Source of the DNA: Alphaproteobacteria bacterium
Lineage (GTDB): Bacteria > Pseudomonadota > Alphaproteobacteria > UBA8366 > Aestuariispiraceae
Reading direction: 5' to 3'
NCBI GenBank assembly: GCA_024743195.1
Contig: JANSXE010000008.1
Coordinates: 1 to 64,000 of the forward strand
DNA length: 64,000 bases
Shown piece after piece: positions 9,871-22,082 of this stretch; position 1 is the stretch's first letter; each line of letters opens with the position of its first letter. The notes under the pieces were generated by a model, which was not told the origin of the DNA, searched no databases, and saw only the letters and a program-made list of their open reading frames with translations. The position numbers were made by a program, and so were the translations under genes.

Positions 9871-10890
9871 GTGACGGACCGGTGTCTCATCCTGACCCAT
9901 GACGGCTATCCCGCCGCCGCGCTCGGCCTGCTGGCGGACGCCTTCGGGACGGTCAACTGGCTGCGGGGCGCACCCGCCTTCACCTGGGTTCAGGCGGCGG
10001 CCGGCGCCGACGGCGCAACGTCCTATGGCGGACTGTCGGTCCCGTTCCGCCCGCTGGAGGCGGTCGCCGACGAACCCTGGGATCATCTCTTCGTCGTCGT
10101 CAGCTTCGACCCGCTGACGCCCGCGACGGACGAGCGGGTGGTCGGCCTGATCCGCCGGGCCTACCGGCGCGGTGCGACCGTCTGCGGGGTGGAGACCGGG
10201 GCGGCCGTCCTGGCGGCGGCCGGCCTGCTCGACGGCGGGGAGGCGGCGGTGCATTGGGCGAACCGCGACGGGTTCTCCGAGGCGTTTCCGGACGTCGCCT
10301 TGAGCGCGCGTCCGGTCGCCCGCCACCAGCGCTGCATCACCTGCGTGGGCGGGACGGCGACGCTCGACGCCGCGCTGCTGGTCATCGAAGGCCGGCTCGG
10401 CCGCGTCGCGGCGCTGGAGGTCGCCAAGCATCTGAACCATGTCTGGCCCCCGCGCGACCCCGACGCTCAAGGCCCGCGGCGCGCCCGGGAGCCGGCGCTG
10501 GACCGCGCGCTGGCGCTGATGGAGCGCCATCTGGAGGAGCCGCTGTCCTGCGCGGAGATCGCGGCGCGGATCGGCCTCTCCCAGCGACGGATGGAGCGCC
10601 TGTTCCGCCGCGCGCTCGGGACAACGCCCAAGGGGCGCTATCTGGCCCTCCGGCTCACCCGCGCCCAGAACCTGCTGCAGCAGACGACGCTCAGCGTCGG
10701 GGAGGTCGCGACCTCGGCCGGCTTCGCCTCCTTCGCCCATTTCGCGCGCAGCTACCGGGCGCATTTCGGCCTGCCGCCGTCGCGCGACCGCGAGCAGAAG
10801 GCCACCGCCGGCGCGCCCCGCGTCTTCCTGGACCCCGCCCAGACGGCGTCCGACGGCGCCGGCTTGCCAGACGCGCCGGTCGAGCCGTAG
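9871..10890 (+). CDS. GlxA family transcriptional regulator (GATase1-like + AraC HTH)
   Basis: GTG start after GGAGG. N-terminal DJ-1-like domain, C-terminal LSCAEIAARIGLSQRRMERLFRRALGTTPKGRYLALRL. Confidence 0.88.
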   Translation: MTDRCLILTHDGYPAAALGLLADAFGTVNWLRGAPAFTWVQAAAGADGATSYGGLSVPFRPLEAVADEPWDHLFVVVSFDPLTPATDERVVGLIRRAYRRGATVCGVETGAAVLAAAGLLDGGEAAVHWANRDGFSEAFPDVALSARPVARHQRCITCVGGTATLDAALLVIEGRLGRVAALEVAKHLNHVWPPRDPDAQGPRRAREPALDRALALMERHLEEPLSCAEIAARIGLSQRRMERLFRRALGTTPKGRYLALRLTRAQNLLQQTTLSVGEVATSAGFASFAHFARSYRAHFGLPPSRDREQKATAGAPRVFLDPAQTASDGAGLPDAPVEP

Positions 10891-10944
10891 CCTCTCCAGT
10901 CCCGGACGGACCGCCCAGCGGCGGACTCGCGGAGCGTCGCCGTC

Positions 10945-12024
10945 ATGCCCTATCAGATCGCGATCCTGGCGACCCCCAGCTTCAATGCGCTGGCGACCCT
11001 CGCCTTCATCGACCCGTTCCGGGCGGCGAACTATCTGGACAACCGCGCGCTCTACCGCTGGCGGCTGTTCTCCGACGCCGGCGGGCTGCTGCGCGCCAGC
11101 AACGGGCTGGCGCTCGAGACCGAGCCGCTGTCGGCGGCCGACGACTGGGCGGCCGACGACTGGGCGGCCGACGACTGGGCGGCCGACGACTGGGCGGGCG
11201 ACGACTGGGCGGGCGACGACCGGGCGCCCGACATGGCCGTGATCTCGTCGAGCTGGACGCCCGAAGCCTTTTACGGCGACGAGCGCCTGATGGGCCGGAT
11301 CCGGCGCTGGGCGCGGGGCGGCGTGACGTTGGTCGGGCTCGACACCGGCGCCTTCATCCTGGCCGAGGCGGGTCAGCTCGAAGGCCGTCGCGCCGCCTGC
11401 CACTACGAGCATATCGACGCGCTACAGGAGGTCCATCCGCAGACCGTCCCGACCGAGCAGCTTTTCGTCGTCGACGGCCACGTGCTGACCTGCGCCGGCG
11501 GCGCGGCGTCGGTCGACCTCGCGCTCAATATCCTGCGGCTGCATCACGGCGACGCGCTGGCCAACGCCAGCGCGCGCTACATCTTCCACGACCGGCTGCG
11601 CTTCGAAGGGGAGACGCAGAATCCGACCGGCTACGAGCCGATCGGCCAGACCACGCCGGCCGCCCTGCGCGAGGCGATCCTGCTGATGGAGCGCCATCTG
11701 GAGGAGCCGCTGTCGGCGCCGGAGATCGCGCGGCGCACCGGCCGCTCGCACCGGCATCTGACGCGGCTGTTCCGGCGCTACACCAAGAAGTCGCTGGTGC
11801 AGTACTATCGCGACATCCGCCTCGACCGCGGCCGCGCGCTGGTGACGCAGACGGAGATGAGCGTGCTCGAGATCGCGCTCGCCTGCGGCTTCGCGAGCCC
11901 GGAGCATTTCGCGCGCGCCTATCGCGCGCGCTTCGCGATCACGCCGCGCGCCGACCGGGTGGCGGGCCGGGTGCCTTTCGAGTTCCGCGCCTGGCCAATG
12001 CACCCGCAAGGCCGAAAGAGTTAA
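10945..12024 (+). CDS. GlxA family transcriptional regulator (GATase1-like + AraC HTH)
   Basis: MPYQIAILATPSFNALATLAFIDPFRAANY... and an AraC HTH (LSAPEIARRTGRSHRHLTRLFRRYTKKSLVQYYRDIRLDRG). Confidence 0.88.
   Translation: MPYQIAILATPSFNALATLAFIDPFRAANYLDNRALYRWRLFSDAGGLLRASNGLALETEPLSAADDWAADDWAADDWAADDWAGDDWAGDDRAPDMAVISSSWTPEAFYGDERLMGRIRRWARGGVTLVGLDTGAFILAEAGQLEGRRAACHYEHIDALQEVHPQTVPTEQLFVVDGHVLTCAGGAASVDLALNILRLHHGDALANASARYIFHDRLRFEGETQNPTGYEPIGQTTPAALREAILLMERHLEEPLSAPEIARRTGRSHRHLTRLFRRYTKKSLVQYYRDIRLDRGRALVTQTEMSVLEIALACGFASPEHFARAYRARFAITPRADRVAGRVPFEFRAWPMHPQGRKS
11134..11223. repeat. 15-bp tandem repeat, 6 copies, coding AADDW/AGDDW
   Basis: GCGGCCGACGACTGG x4 followed by GCGGGCGACGACTGG and GCGGGCGACGACCGG. 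Confidence 0.92.
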
Positions 12025-12128
12025 CTCGACGGCGATTTCTGTCAGTATTGCGATCGGCTCCGCGCCCAGACTTTCGGTCGCGATGCGGCGGTCGGGCCGC
12101 CGACCCGCCCGAAGAGGAGACCGACGCC

Positions 12129-13280
12129 ATGAGCGAGCATCTGACCCAACGGGACGCGCAGGCGATCCGCCGGGGCTTCGACGCGACGCCCGCGCGCTCG
12201 CACTCGCTGAACGCGGACGCCTATGTGAAACAGGCCTGGTTCGACCTCGAAGGCCCGGCCGTCTTCGCGTGCGCCTGGCGCTGGCTGTGCCATGGGGAAA
12301 GCCTGCGCGAGGCCGGCGCCTATGTGACCGCCGAAATCGCCGGCCGGCCGATCCTGGTCGTGCGGGGCCGGGACGGCGTGCTGCGCGGCTTCTACAATGT
12401 CTGCAAGCACCGGGCGCATCATCTGCTGACCGGCTCGGGCCGCACCAGCCGGATCTCCTGCCCCTATCACGCCTGGACCTACGATCTGACCGGCGGTCTG
12501 CGCGCCGCGCCGCACACCGAGCATCTGGAGGATTTCGACAAGGACGCGATCCGCCTCGACCCGGTGCGGGTGGAGGAGTTCTGCGGCTTCGTCTTCGTCA
12601 ATCTGGCCCCCGACGCCGCGCCGCTGGCGGAGCAGTCGGAAGGTCTCGCCGCCGAGGTCGCCCGCTACGCGCCCGACATCGACCGGCTGACCCACGCGCA
12701 CCGACTGACCTACGACATCCGCTCGAACTGGAAGAACGTCGTCGACAATTTCCTGGAATGCTACCACTGCCGGATTGCGCACAAGGACTTCGTGACCCTG
12801 GTCGACATGGACACCTACAAGGTGACGACCCACGGGATCTATTCCAGCCATATGGCGGAAGCCGGCACGCAGGCGAACAGCGCCTATCCGGTGGACGACG
12901 CGACCGTGCGCGACCACGCGGTCTGGTGGCTCTGGCCGACCACCTGCATGATGCGCTATCCGGGCCGCGGCAACTTCCTGATCCTGAACGTGATCCCGCT
13001 GGGGCCGGACCGGACGCTCGAGACCTACGACTTCTATCTTGAGGAGCCGACGCCGAACGAGGCCGAGCGCGAGGCCATCCGCTACATCGACGAGGTGCTG
13101 CAGCGTGAGGACATCGAGCTGGTCGAAAGCGTCCAGAAGGGCATGGCGACGCCGGCCTTCACGCAGGGCCGCCTCGTGGTGGACCCCGAAGGCTCCGGCC
13201 TCTCCGAGCACGCCGTGCATCATTTCCATGGGCTTGTATTGGACGCCTATGAGCGCGTCCTGACGGGCGGCCAGCCGTGA
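12129..13280 (+). CDS. Rieske oxygenase alpha subunit, carnitine/betaine monooxygenase-like (CntA/GbcA type)
   Basis: CKHRAHHLL...CPYHAW Rieske motif; NWKNVVDNFLECYHCRIAH mononuclear-iron motif with Glu at the bridging position. Confidence 0.82.
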   Translation: MSEHLTQRDAQAIRRGFDATPARSHSLNADAYVKQAWFDLEGPAVFACAWRWLCHGESLREAGAYVTAEIAGRPILVVRGRDGVLRGFYNVCKHRAHHLLTGSGRTSRISCPYHAWTYDLTGGLRAAPHTEHLEDFDKDAIRLDPVRVEEFCGFVFVNLAPDAAPLAEQSEGLAAEVARYAPDIDRLTHAHRLTYDIRSNWKNVVDNFLECYHCRIAHKDFVTLVDMDTYKVTTHGIYSSHMAEAGTQANSAYPVDDATVRDHAVWWLWPTTCMMRYPGRGNFLILNVIPLGPDRTLETYDFYLEEPTPNEAEREAIRYIDEVLQREDIELVESVQKGMATPAFTQGRLVVDPEGSGLSEHAVHHFHGLVLDAYERVLTGGQP

Positions 13281-14041
13281 GCGACGGCCGTCTCGCCGGC
13301 AAGCGCGCCGTCGTCACCGGCGGTTGCGGCGGCATCGGGACCGCGATCTGCGCGCGCTTCGCCCGGGAAGGGGCGACGGTCGTCGCCTGCGACGTCGCCG
13401 GGACGGACGCGCCCGCGCCGGGGGGCGTGACGGTCGCGCGCCTCGACGTCACGGACGAGGACGCCGTCGCCGCCCTCTTCGCCTCGCTGGCGGAGGAGGG
13501 GCCGGCCCTCGACATCCTGGTCAATGCGGCCGGGATCGAGATCGAGAAGACGATCGAGGAGACGACCCTCGAGGAGTGGAACCGCATCTTCGCGATCAAC
13601 GTGACCGGCATGTTCCTGACCGCGAAGCACGCGCTGCCGCTCTTGCGTCGGGCGGGGGAGGCCTCGGTGGTCAATTTCGGCTCCTATGACGGCTTCATCG
13701 CCGATCCGGGCCTCGCCGCCTATTGCGCGACCAAGGGCGCGGTGCACGCGCTGACCCGCGCCATGGCGTGCGATCACGGGCCGGAGGGGATCCGCGTCAA
13801 CGCGGTCTGCCCCGGCTATATCGACACGCCGATGCTGCAAAGCTTCTTCCAGGACGCCGGCGACATCGAAAGCCTGCAGCAGGCGGTGCGCGACGTGCAT
13901 CCGATGCGGCGCTACGGCACGCCGGAGGACATCGCCAACCTCGTCACCTGGCTCGCCTCCGACGAGGCGCGCTACGCCAGCGGCCAGCTCTGGGTCCTCG
14001 ACGGGGGATTGAGCGCGCAGGTCCAGCAGATGAGGCTCTGA
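13277..14041 (+). CDS. SDR family oxidoreductase
   Basis: VTGGCGGIGTAI, NAAG, YCATKGA. GTG start overlaps the upstream stop. Confidence 0.88.
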   Translation: MSDGRLAGKRAVVTGGCGGIGTAICARFAREGATVVACDVAGTDAPAPGGVTVARLDVTDEDAVAALFASLAEEGPALDILVNAAGIEIEKTIEETTLEEWNRIFAINVTGMFLTAKHALPLLRRAGEASVVNFGSYDGFIADPGLAAYCATKGAVHALTRAMACDHGPEGIRVNAVCPGYIDTPMLQSFFQDAGDIESLQQAVRDVHPMRRYGTPEDIANLVTWLASDEARYASGQLWVLDGGLSAQVQQMRL

Positions 14042-14046
14042 CCCAT

Positions 14047-14979
14047 ATGGCCCCGAAACCGGTCATCATCACCTGTGCGCCGACCGGCGGCGTGCACACG
14101 CCCACCATGTCGCCGCATCTGCCGATCACGCCGCGCGAGATCGCCGCCGAAGCGATCGCGGCGGCCGAGGCCGGCGCCAGCATCATCCATCTGCACGCCC
14201 GCGACCCCGAGACCGGCAAGCCGGATCCGAGCCCCGAGCGCTTCATGGAGTTCCTGCCGGTCATCAAGCAGTCGACGGATGCGGTGGTGAACGTCTCCAC
14301 CGGCGGCGGGCTCGGCATGACGCGCGAGGAGCGGCTGCGCGCGGCCCTGCGCGCGTCGCCGGAGATGGCCTCGCTCAATGTCGGCTCGATGAATTTCGGC
14401 CTCTTTCCCATGCTTGGGAAATATCAGGACTGGACGCATTCCTGGGAGCCCGAGTTCCTGGAGATGACGCGCGACTTCATCTTCCGGAACACCTTCGCGG
14501 ACATCGAATACATCCTGAAGGAGCTGGGCGAGGGCTGCGGGACGCGCTTCGAGTTCGAATGCTACGACCTGGGCCATCTCTACAATCTGGCCTGGTTCGT
14601 CGATCAGAAACTCGTCGAGCCGCCCTTCTTCGTGCAGATGGTGTTCGGGATTCTGGGCGGCATGGGCGCGGAACTGGACCATCTGGTGCATCTGAAGCGC
14701 ACGGCCGACCGGCTGTTCGGCGACGCCTACGAATGGTCGGTTCTGGCCGCGGGCCGGCATCAGATGAGCTTCGCGACCCAGTCCGCGATGCTGGGCGGCA
14801 ATCTGCGCGTCGGGTTGGAGGACAGCCTCTATATCGGCCCGGGCGAGTTGGCGAAGAGCAACGCCGACCAGGTGACGAAGATCCGCCGCATCGTGGAGGA
14901 TCTGGGCCTCACGGTCGCCACGCCCGATGAGGCGCGCGCGCGGCTCGCCCTCAAGGGCGGCGACGCGGTCGGTTTCTGA
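14047..14979 (+). CDS. BKACE family protein (3-keto-5-aminohexanoate cleavage enzyme, DUF849)
   Basis: MAPKPVIITCAPTGGVHTPTMSPHLPITPREIAAEAIAAAEAGASIIHLHARDPETGKP and FECYDLGHLYNLAW are typical of the family. Internal ATG at 14047 chosen. Confidence 0.9.
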   Translation: MAPKPVIITCAPTGGVHTPTMSPHLPITPREIAAEAIAAAEAGASIIHLHARDPETGKPDPSPERFMEFLPVIKQSTDAVVNVSTGGGLGMTREERLRAALRASPEMASLNVGSMNFGLFPMLGKYQDWTHSWEPEFLEMTRDFIFRNTFADIEYILKELGEGCGTRFEFECYDLGHLYNLAWFVDQKLVEPPFFVQMVFGILGGMGAELDHLVHLKRTADRLFGDAYEWSVLAAGRHQMSFATQSAMLGGNLRVGLEDSLYIGPGELAKSNADQVTKIRRIVEDLGLTVATPDEARARLALKGGDAVGF

Positions 14980-15019
14980 ACGCCGTCGCCGCGGCGACGG
15001 ATTGGCTGGGAGACAAGCG

Positions 15020-15790
15020 ATGCATGTGGGCGTTCTGGCGGGTGGGAAGGCGCTCGTCACCGGCGGTGGGCGGGGCATCGGCCGCGCCGTAGTCGAGGCC
15101 TATCGCGATGCGGGGGCCGCCGTCATGACCTGCGGGCGCGGCGCGCGCCCCGACGATCTGCCGGAGGACGTCGCCTGGGCGCAGGCGGACGTCAGCGACC
15201 CGCGGGCCTGCGAAGCGCTGGTCGCGGCGGCGGTCGCGCGGCTCGGCGGGCTCTCCATTCTGGTCAACAACGCCGGCGTCCAGGTGGAGAAGACGGTGGC
15301 GGACTCCACCGACGCGGACTGGGATCTGGTCATGGGCGTCAACGCCAGGGCGGTCTTCCAGATGTGCCGGGCGGCGCTTCCCGTCTTTCGACAGGCGGGC
15401 GGCGGGGCGATCGTCAATATCGGCTCGATCTCCGGCGATCTCGCCGACCCGTCGATGGCGCTCTACAACGCCAGCAAGGCGTTCGTGCACGGGCTGACGC
15501 GCTCCATCGCGGTGGATCACGGCGCCGACGGGGTGCGCTGCAACGCGATCTGCCCCGGTTGGATCCTGACCGAGATGGCGGACGCGGCCTTCGCGCTCGC
15601 CCGCGATCCCGAGGCGGCGAAGGCGGATGCGCTCAAACGTCACGCCGCCGGCCGCTTCGGCCGGCCGGAGGACGTCGCCCGGGCCGCGGTCTGGCTCGCC
15701 GGGCCGGACGCCGACTTCGTGACCGGGCGCTGCATCACGGTGGATGGCGGGCTGACCGCCGCCTCCCCCCTCAATCCGGGAGTGTTCTGA
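15020..15790 (+). CDS. SDR family oxidoreductase
   Basis: VTGGGRGIGRAVVEAY, NNAG, YNASKAF. Confidence 0.88.
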   Translation: MHVGVLAGGKALVTGGGRGIGRAVVEAYRDAGAAVMTCGRGARPDDLPEDVAWAQADVSDPRACEALVAAAVARLGGLSILVNNAGVQVEKTVADSTDADWDLVMGVNARAVFQMCRAALPVFRQAGGGAIVNIGSISGDLADPSMALYNASKAFVHGLTRSIAVDHGADGVRCNAICPGWILTEMADAAFALARDPEAAKADALKRHAAGRFGRPEDVARAAVWLAGPDADFVTGRCITVDGGLTAASPLNPGVF

Positions 15791-15791
15791 G

Positions 15792-16727
15792 ATGACGGAG
15801 CGGCTGCGGACGGCCTGTCTGGGCGCCGGCGTGATCGGGGCGAGTTGGGCGACGCTGTTCGCCGCCGCCGGCCATGAGGTGCGGCTCTACGACCCGGCCG
15901 AGGGGGCGGAGGAGGCGGTCAACGCCTATACGGCGCGCGCCTGGCCGACGCTTCGGGAACTCGGCGCGGCGACGGCGCCGGAGCCGCCGCACTTCGCGCT
16001 GAGCGCCAGCGCCGAAGACGCGGTCGCGGGCGCCGACTTCGTGCAGGAAAGCGTGCCCGAGCGGCTGGAGCTCAAGCACGACCTCTACCGCCGGATCGAA
16101 CCCGCGTTGGCGCCGCAGGCCGTCGTCGCCTCCTCCGCCTCCGGCCTGCTGGTGCGCGAGATGCAGGAAGGCTGGCGCGACCCGGCGCGCTTCGTCCTGG
16201 GCCACCCGTTCAACCCGCCGCACCTGATCCCGCTGGTCGAGTTGCTGGGCAACGAGCGCACCGATCCGGCCGCCCTGGATCGGGCGCAGAGTTTCTACGA
16301 GGGCTGCGGCAAGCAGACGATCCGCGTGCAGAAGGAGGTTCCGGGCCATGTGGCGAACCGGCTGCAGGCCGCGCTCTGGCGCGAGGCGGTCAGCCTCGTG
16401 ACCGACGGCGTCGCCAGCGTCGAGGACGTCGACAAGGCGATCTGGGCCGGACCCGGCCTGCGCTGGGCGGCGATGGGGCCGCATATGCTGTTCGCGCTGG
16501 GCGCGGGCGAGGCGGGGATGGCGGAGTTCTGCCGCCGCTACGCGCCGAGCTTCCGGCGCTGGTGGGATACGCTCGGCGCGCCCGACCTGGATGAGGCGAC
16601 GGTCGCCGCGCTGTCGGAAGGCGTCGCCGGGGAGCAAGGCGCGCGCCCGCCGCAGGATTTAATGGCCGAGCGCGACCGGCTGATCGTCGCGATGTTGAAG
16701 GCGTCCGCGCCCGTCCGGGGGCGCTGA
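15792..16727 (+). CDS. 3-hydroxyacyl-CoA dehydrogenase family protein, carnitine 3-dehydrogenase-like
   Basis: CLGAGVIGASWATLFAAAGHEVRLYDP; FVQESVPERLELKHDLYR; GHPFNPPHLIPLVE; AIWAGPGLRWAAMGPHMLF. Confidence 0.85.
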   Translation: MTERLRTACLGAGVIGASWATLFAAAGHEVRLYDPAEGAEEAVNAYTARAWPTLRELGAATAPEPPHFALSASAEDAVAGADFVQESVPERLELKHDLYRRIEPALAPQAVVASSASGLLVREMQEGWRDPARFVLGHPFNPPHLIPLVELLGNERTDPAALDRAQSFYEGCGKQTIRVQKEVPGHVANRLQAALWREAVSLVTDGVASVEDVDKAIWAGPGLRWAAMGPHMLFALGAGEAGMAEFCRRYAPSFRRWWDTLGAPDLDEATVAALSEGVAGEQGARPPQDLMAERDRLIVAMLKASAPVRGR

Positions 16728-16757
16728 GCCGATCCGAAAAAGGGAGGAAGGCGCGCC

Positions 16758-18296
16758 ATGGCCCGGTTGAACCTGCTGGTCGTGATGGCGGACCAGCTCA
16801 CCCCGTCGGTGCTCGGCTGCTACGGCGGTCAGGCGGTGACGCCCACGATCGACGGGCTGGCGGCGCGCGGCGTGCGTTTCGATGCGGCCTACTGCGCGAG
16901 CCCGCTGTGCGCGCCGGCGCGCTTCGCCTTCATGAGCGGCCGGCTGATTTCCAACATCGGCGCCTGGGACAACGCGGCCTATCTCCCAAGTCTGGTTCCG
17001 ACCTTCGCGCATTACCTGCGGGCGATGGGCTATCGGACCTGCCTCTCCGGCAAGATGCACTTCGTGGGGCCGGACCAGCTCCACGGTTTCGAGGAGCGGC
17101 TGACCACCGACGTCTATCCGGCCGATTTCGGCTGGGTTCCCGACTGGCGCGAGCCGGAGGCGCGCATCGACCTGTGGTATCACAACATGTCCTCGGTCAA
17201 GCAGGCGGGCGTCGCGGCGATCACGAACCAGCTCGCCTATGACGACGAGGTGACGGCGGCCTCGCTGCGCTGGCTCTACGACGCCGCGCGCAATCCGGAC
17301 GACCGGCCCTTCTGCCATGTCGCCTGCTTCATCCATCCGCACGATCCCTACGCCGCCCGGCGGCGCTATTGGGACCTCTATGACGGCGTCGAGATCGATC
17401 CGCCGCGCACGCCGCGTCCCGACCCGGCGGCGAACGACCCGCACAGCCTGCGCCTGGAGCGCGCCATCGCGCTGGACGCGGCCGACGTGACGGGGGAGGA
17501 CGTCGCCCGCGCGCGCCGCGCCTATCACGCCAACGTCTCCTATGTGGACGAGCAGGTGGGCCGGCTGATCGCCGTGCTTGAGGAGACCGGCCGGATCGAC
17601 GACACCGCGATTCTGGTGCTTTCCGACCATGGCGACATGCTGGGTGAGCGCGGCCTCTGGTACAAGATGAGCCTCTATGAGCCGTCGGCCCGCATCCCGA
17701 TGATCCTCGCCGTTCCCGGCGCGGACGGCGGGCGGGTGGAGCGGGCGCCGGTGTCGCAGATCGACGTGCTGCCGACGCTGCTCGCGCTTGCGGCCGACGG
17801 GCGCGACGACGCGGCGCCGGAGATCATCGACCCGCTCGACGGCGTCTCGCTCGTCGGATCGGCTGACCCGGAGCGCTGCGTCGCCGTGGAATACACGGCC
17901 GAGGCGGCGCTCGCCCCGATCCTGATGCTGCGGCGCGGCGCGTGGAAGTACACGGCCTCGCCCGCCGATCCGGAGCAGCTCTTCGACCTGGACGCGGACC
18001 CGCAGGAAGTGACCAACCGGGCGGACGATCCGACGGCCGCTGAGGTTCTGGCGGATTTCCGCGCCCGCGCCGCCGCCCATTGGAACGCGGAGGCGGTGAA
18101 TCGCGACGTGCTGACCGATCAGCGCCGGCGGCGCCTGCTCACCCAGGCGCTCGAGAGCGGGCGTGGGGCGAGCTGGGACTATCAGCCGCCGCGCGACGCG
18201 GCCGAGGAGTACACGCGCAGCCATATGGAGCTCAGCGATTTCGACGCGCGCGCCCGCTGGCCACGGCCTCCGGCCTTCGAGCCCGATTGGCGATGA
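16758..18296 (+). CDS. betC: Choline-sulfatase
   Basis: Sulfatase motif CAPAR (CxPxR), GAWDNAAYLPS, LSDHGDMLGERGLWYKMSLYEPSARIPM and a C-terminal choline-sulfatase-type extension (EEYTRSHMELSDFDARARWPR). Confidence 0.85.
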   Translation: MARLNLLVVMADQLTPSVLGCYGGQAVTPTIDGLAARGVRFDAAYCASPLCAPARFAFMSGRLISNIGAWDNAAYLPSLVPTFAHYLRAMGYRTCLSGKMHFVGPDQLHGFEERLTTDVYPADFGWVPDWREPEARIDLWYHNMSSVKQAGVAAITNQLAYDDEVTAASLRWLYDAARNPDDRPFCHVACFIHPHDPYAARRRYWDLYDGVEIDPPRTPRPDPAANDPHSLRLERAIALDAADVTGEDVARARRAYHANVSYVDEQVGRLIAVLEETGRIDDTAILVLSDHGDMLGERGLWYKMSLYEPSARIPMILAVPGADGGRVERAPVSQIDVLPTLLALAADGRDDAAPEIIDPLDGVSLVGSADPERCVAVEYTAEAALAPILMLRRGAWKYTASPADPEQLFDLDADPQEVTNRADDPTAAEVLADFRARAAAHWNAEAVNRDVLTDQRRRRLLTQALESGRGASWDYQPPRDAAEEYTRSHMELSDFDARARWPRPPAFEPDWR

Positions 18297-18420
18297 GGCG
18301 CCTGCGACAGAAGCGCCTAAGCGACCGAATCGGTTGCGAATTTCCTTGAACTCTTCGCCCCATCCCCTATTTCCCGGGTGCGCGTCAGGGTTGGCGCCGG
18401 CAATGCACGCGGGAGGCGAC

Positions 18421-19218
18421 ATGCGCTGGACGATCGGATTGGCGGCGGCCGGAGTGATGGCGGCTGCGGCCCTGTCGGGCTTCGAGGCGAAGGCCAGTGA
18501 GGGGCGACCCGGCGCCGAGGGCGATTTCTCGGTCGAGTTGGGCGCCGGCGTCTTGGTTGCGCCGGACTACAAGGGCTCCGACGACTATGACGCGCGCCCG
18601 ATCCCCGTCGTGGAGATTTCCTGGAAGGACCGCGTGTTCCTGTCCGGGCGACGCGGGCTGGGCGTCAATGCGGTCAAGACGGACGATGTGACCGCCGGCG
18701 CGGCCGTCGGTTGGCAGTTCGGGCGCGACGAGGACGACAATGACGCGCTGACCGGCATGGGCGATGTGGACGGCAGCCCCATCGGCCGCCTGTTCTTCGA
18801 CTATGCGCCCGGGTCGTTCGGCGTCGGGCTCGGGTTCGAGCAGGATCTCGGCGACGGCCATGAGGGCCTCCTCGCCGACGCGGAGGTCTATTACCGCACG
18901 CGCTTCGCCGACAACCGCGCCTTCGTGAAGATCGGCCCCAAGGTCTCCTGGGGCTCGGAGGACTACAATCAGGCCTTCTTCGGCGTCTCCACCGCGCAGG
19001 CCGCGGCGACGCCCTACGCCCTGTACCAGGCCGATGCGGGGGTGAACGAAATCTCGTTCGGCGCCGCCGGCGGCTACAGCCTGACCGAGCAGGTCAATCT
19101 GGGACTGTTCGCGTCGGTGTCGGAACTGGTCGGCGACGCCGCCGACAGCCCGTTGGTGGACCAGGCCGGCTCCAGCGCCCAACTCACCGGCGGCCTGTCG
19201 CTCAGCTATCGCTTCTGA
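18421..19218 (+). CDS. MipA/OmpV family outer membrane protein
   Basis: Signal peptide, GAGVLVAPDYKGSDDYDARPIPVVEISWKDRVFLSGRRGLGVN, terminal aromatic (LSYRF). Confidence 0.85.
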   Translation: MRWTIGLAAAGVMAAAALSGFEAKASEGRPGAEGDFSVELGAGVLVAPDYKGSDDYDARPIPVVEISWKDRVFLSGRRGLGVNAVKTDDVTAGAAVGWQFGRDEDDNDALTGMGDVDGSPIGRLFFDYAPGSFGVGLGFEQDLGDGHEGLLADAEVYYRTRFADNRAFVKIGPKVSWGSEDYNQAFFGVSTAQAAATPYALYQADAGVNEISFGAAGGYSLTEQVNLGLFASVSELVGDAADSPLVDQAGSSAQLTGGLSLSYRF

Positions 19219-19359
19219 ACGCGGCGTCCCGCTTGCGCCCGGGGAGAAAGGCGCTAGCCTTTCTCTCTGACGGAGCCGGCTGACGTCCTGTCGGGCCGGC
19301 TTGGCCGGTGCGGCGGTCGGATCGGCGGCAACCTCGTGGGGAGCGGGGGCGCGACGCGC

Positions 19360-22059
<2,700 letters not shown>

Positions 22060-22082
22060 CGCGCCCCCCCCCCGCGCGCGCT

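Noticed and set aside
8809-11412. 867-aa ORF on -
   Set aside because: Shadow of the Rieske gene (other frame) and of the two GlxA genes; no coherent domain.
10254-13280. 1008-aa ORF on + as a single protein
   Set aside because: Only the last part from ATG 12129 is a Rieske protein; the upstream part is an out-of-frame reading of the two GlxA genes.
18320-18337. Hairpin after betC as a terminator
   Set aside because: Short imperfect stem (GCGACCGA/TCGGTTGC with a wobble) and no proper T-run.
22064-22073. C10 homopolymer between the kinase and PAS_5 genes as a phase-variation switch
   Set aside because: Lies between two convergent stop codons, not in a promoter or coding frame; could also be a sequencing-sensitive tract.
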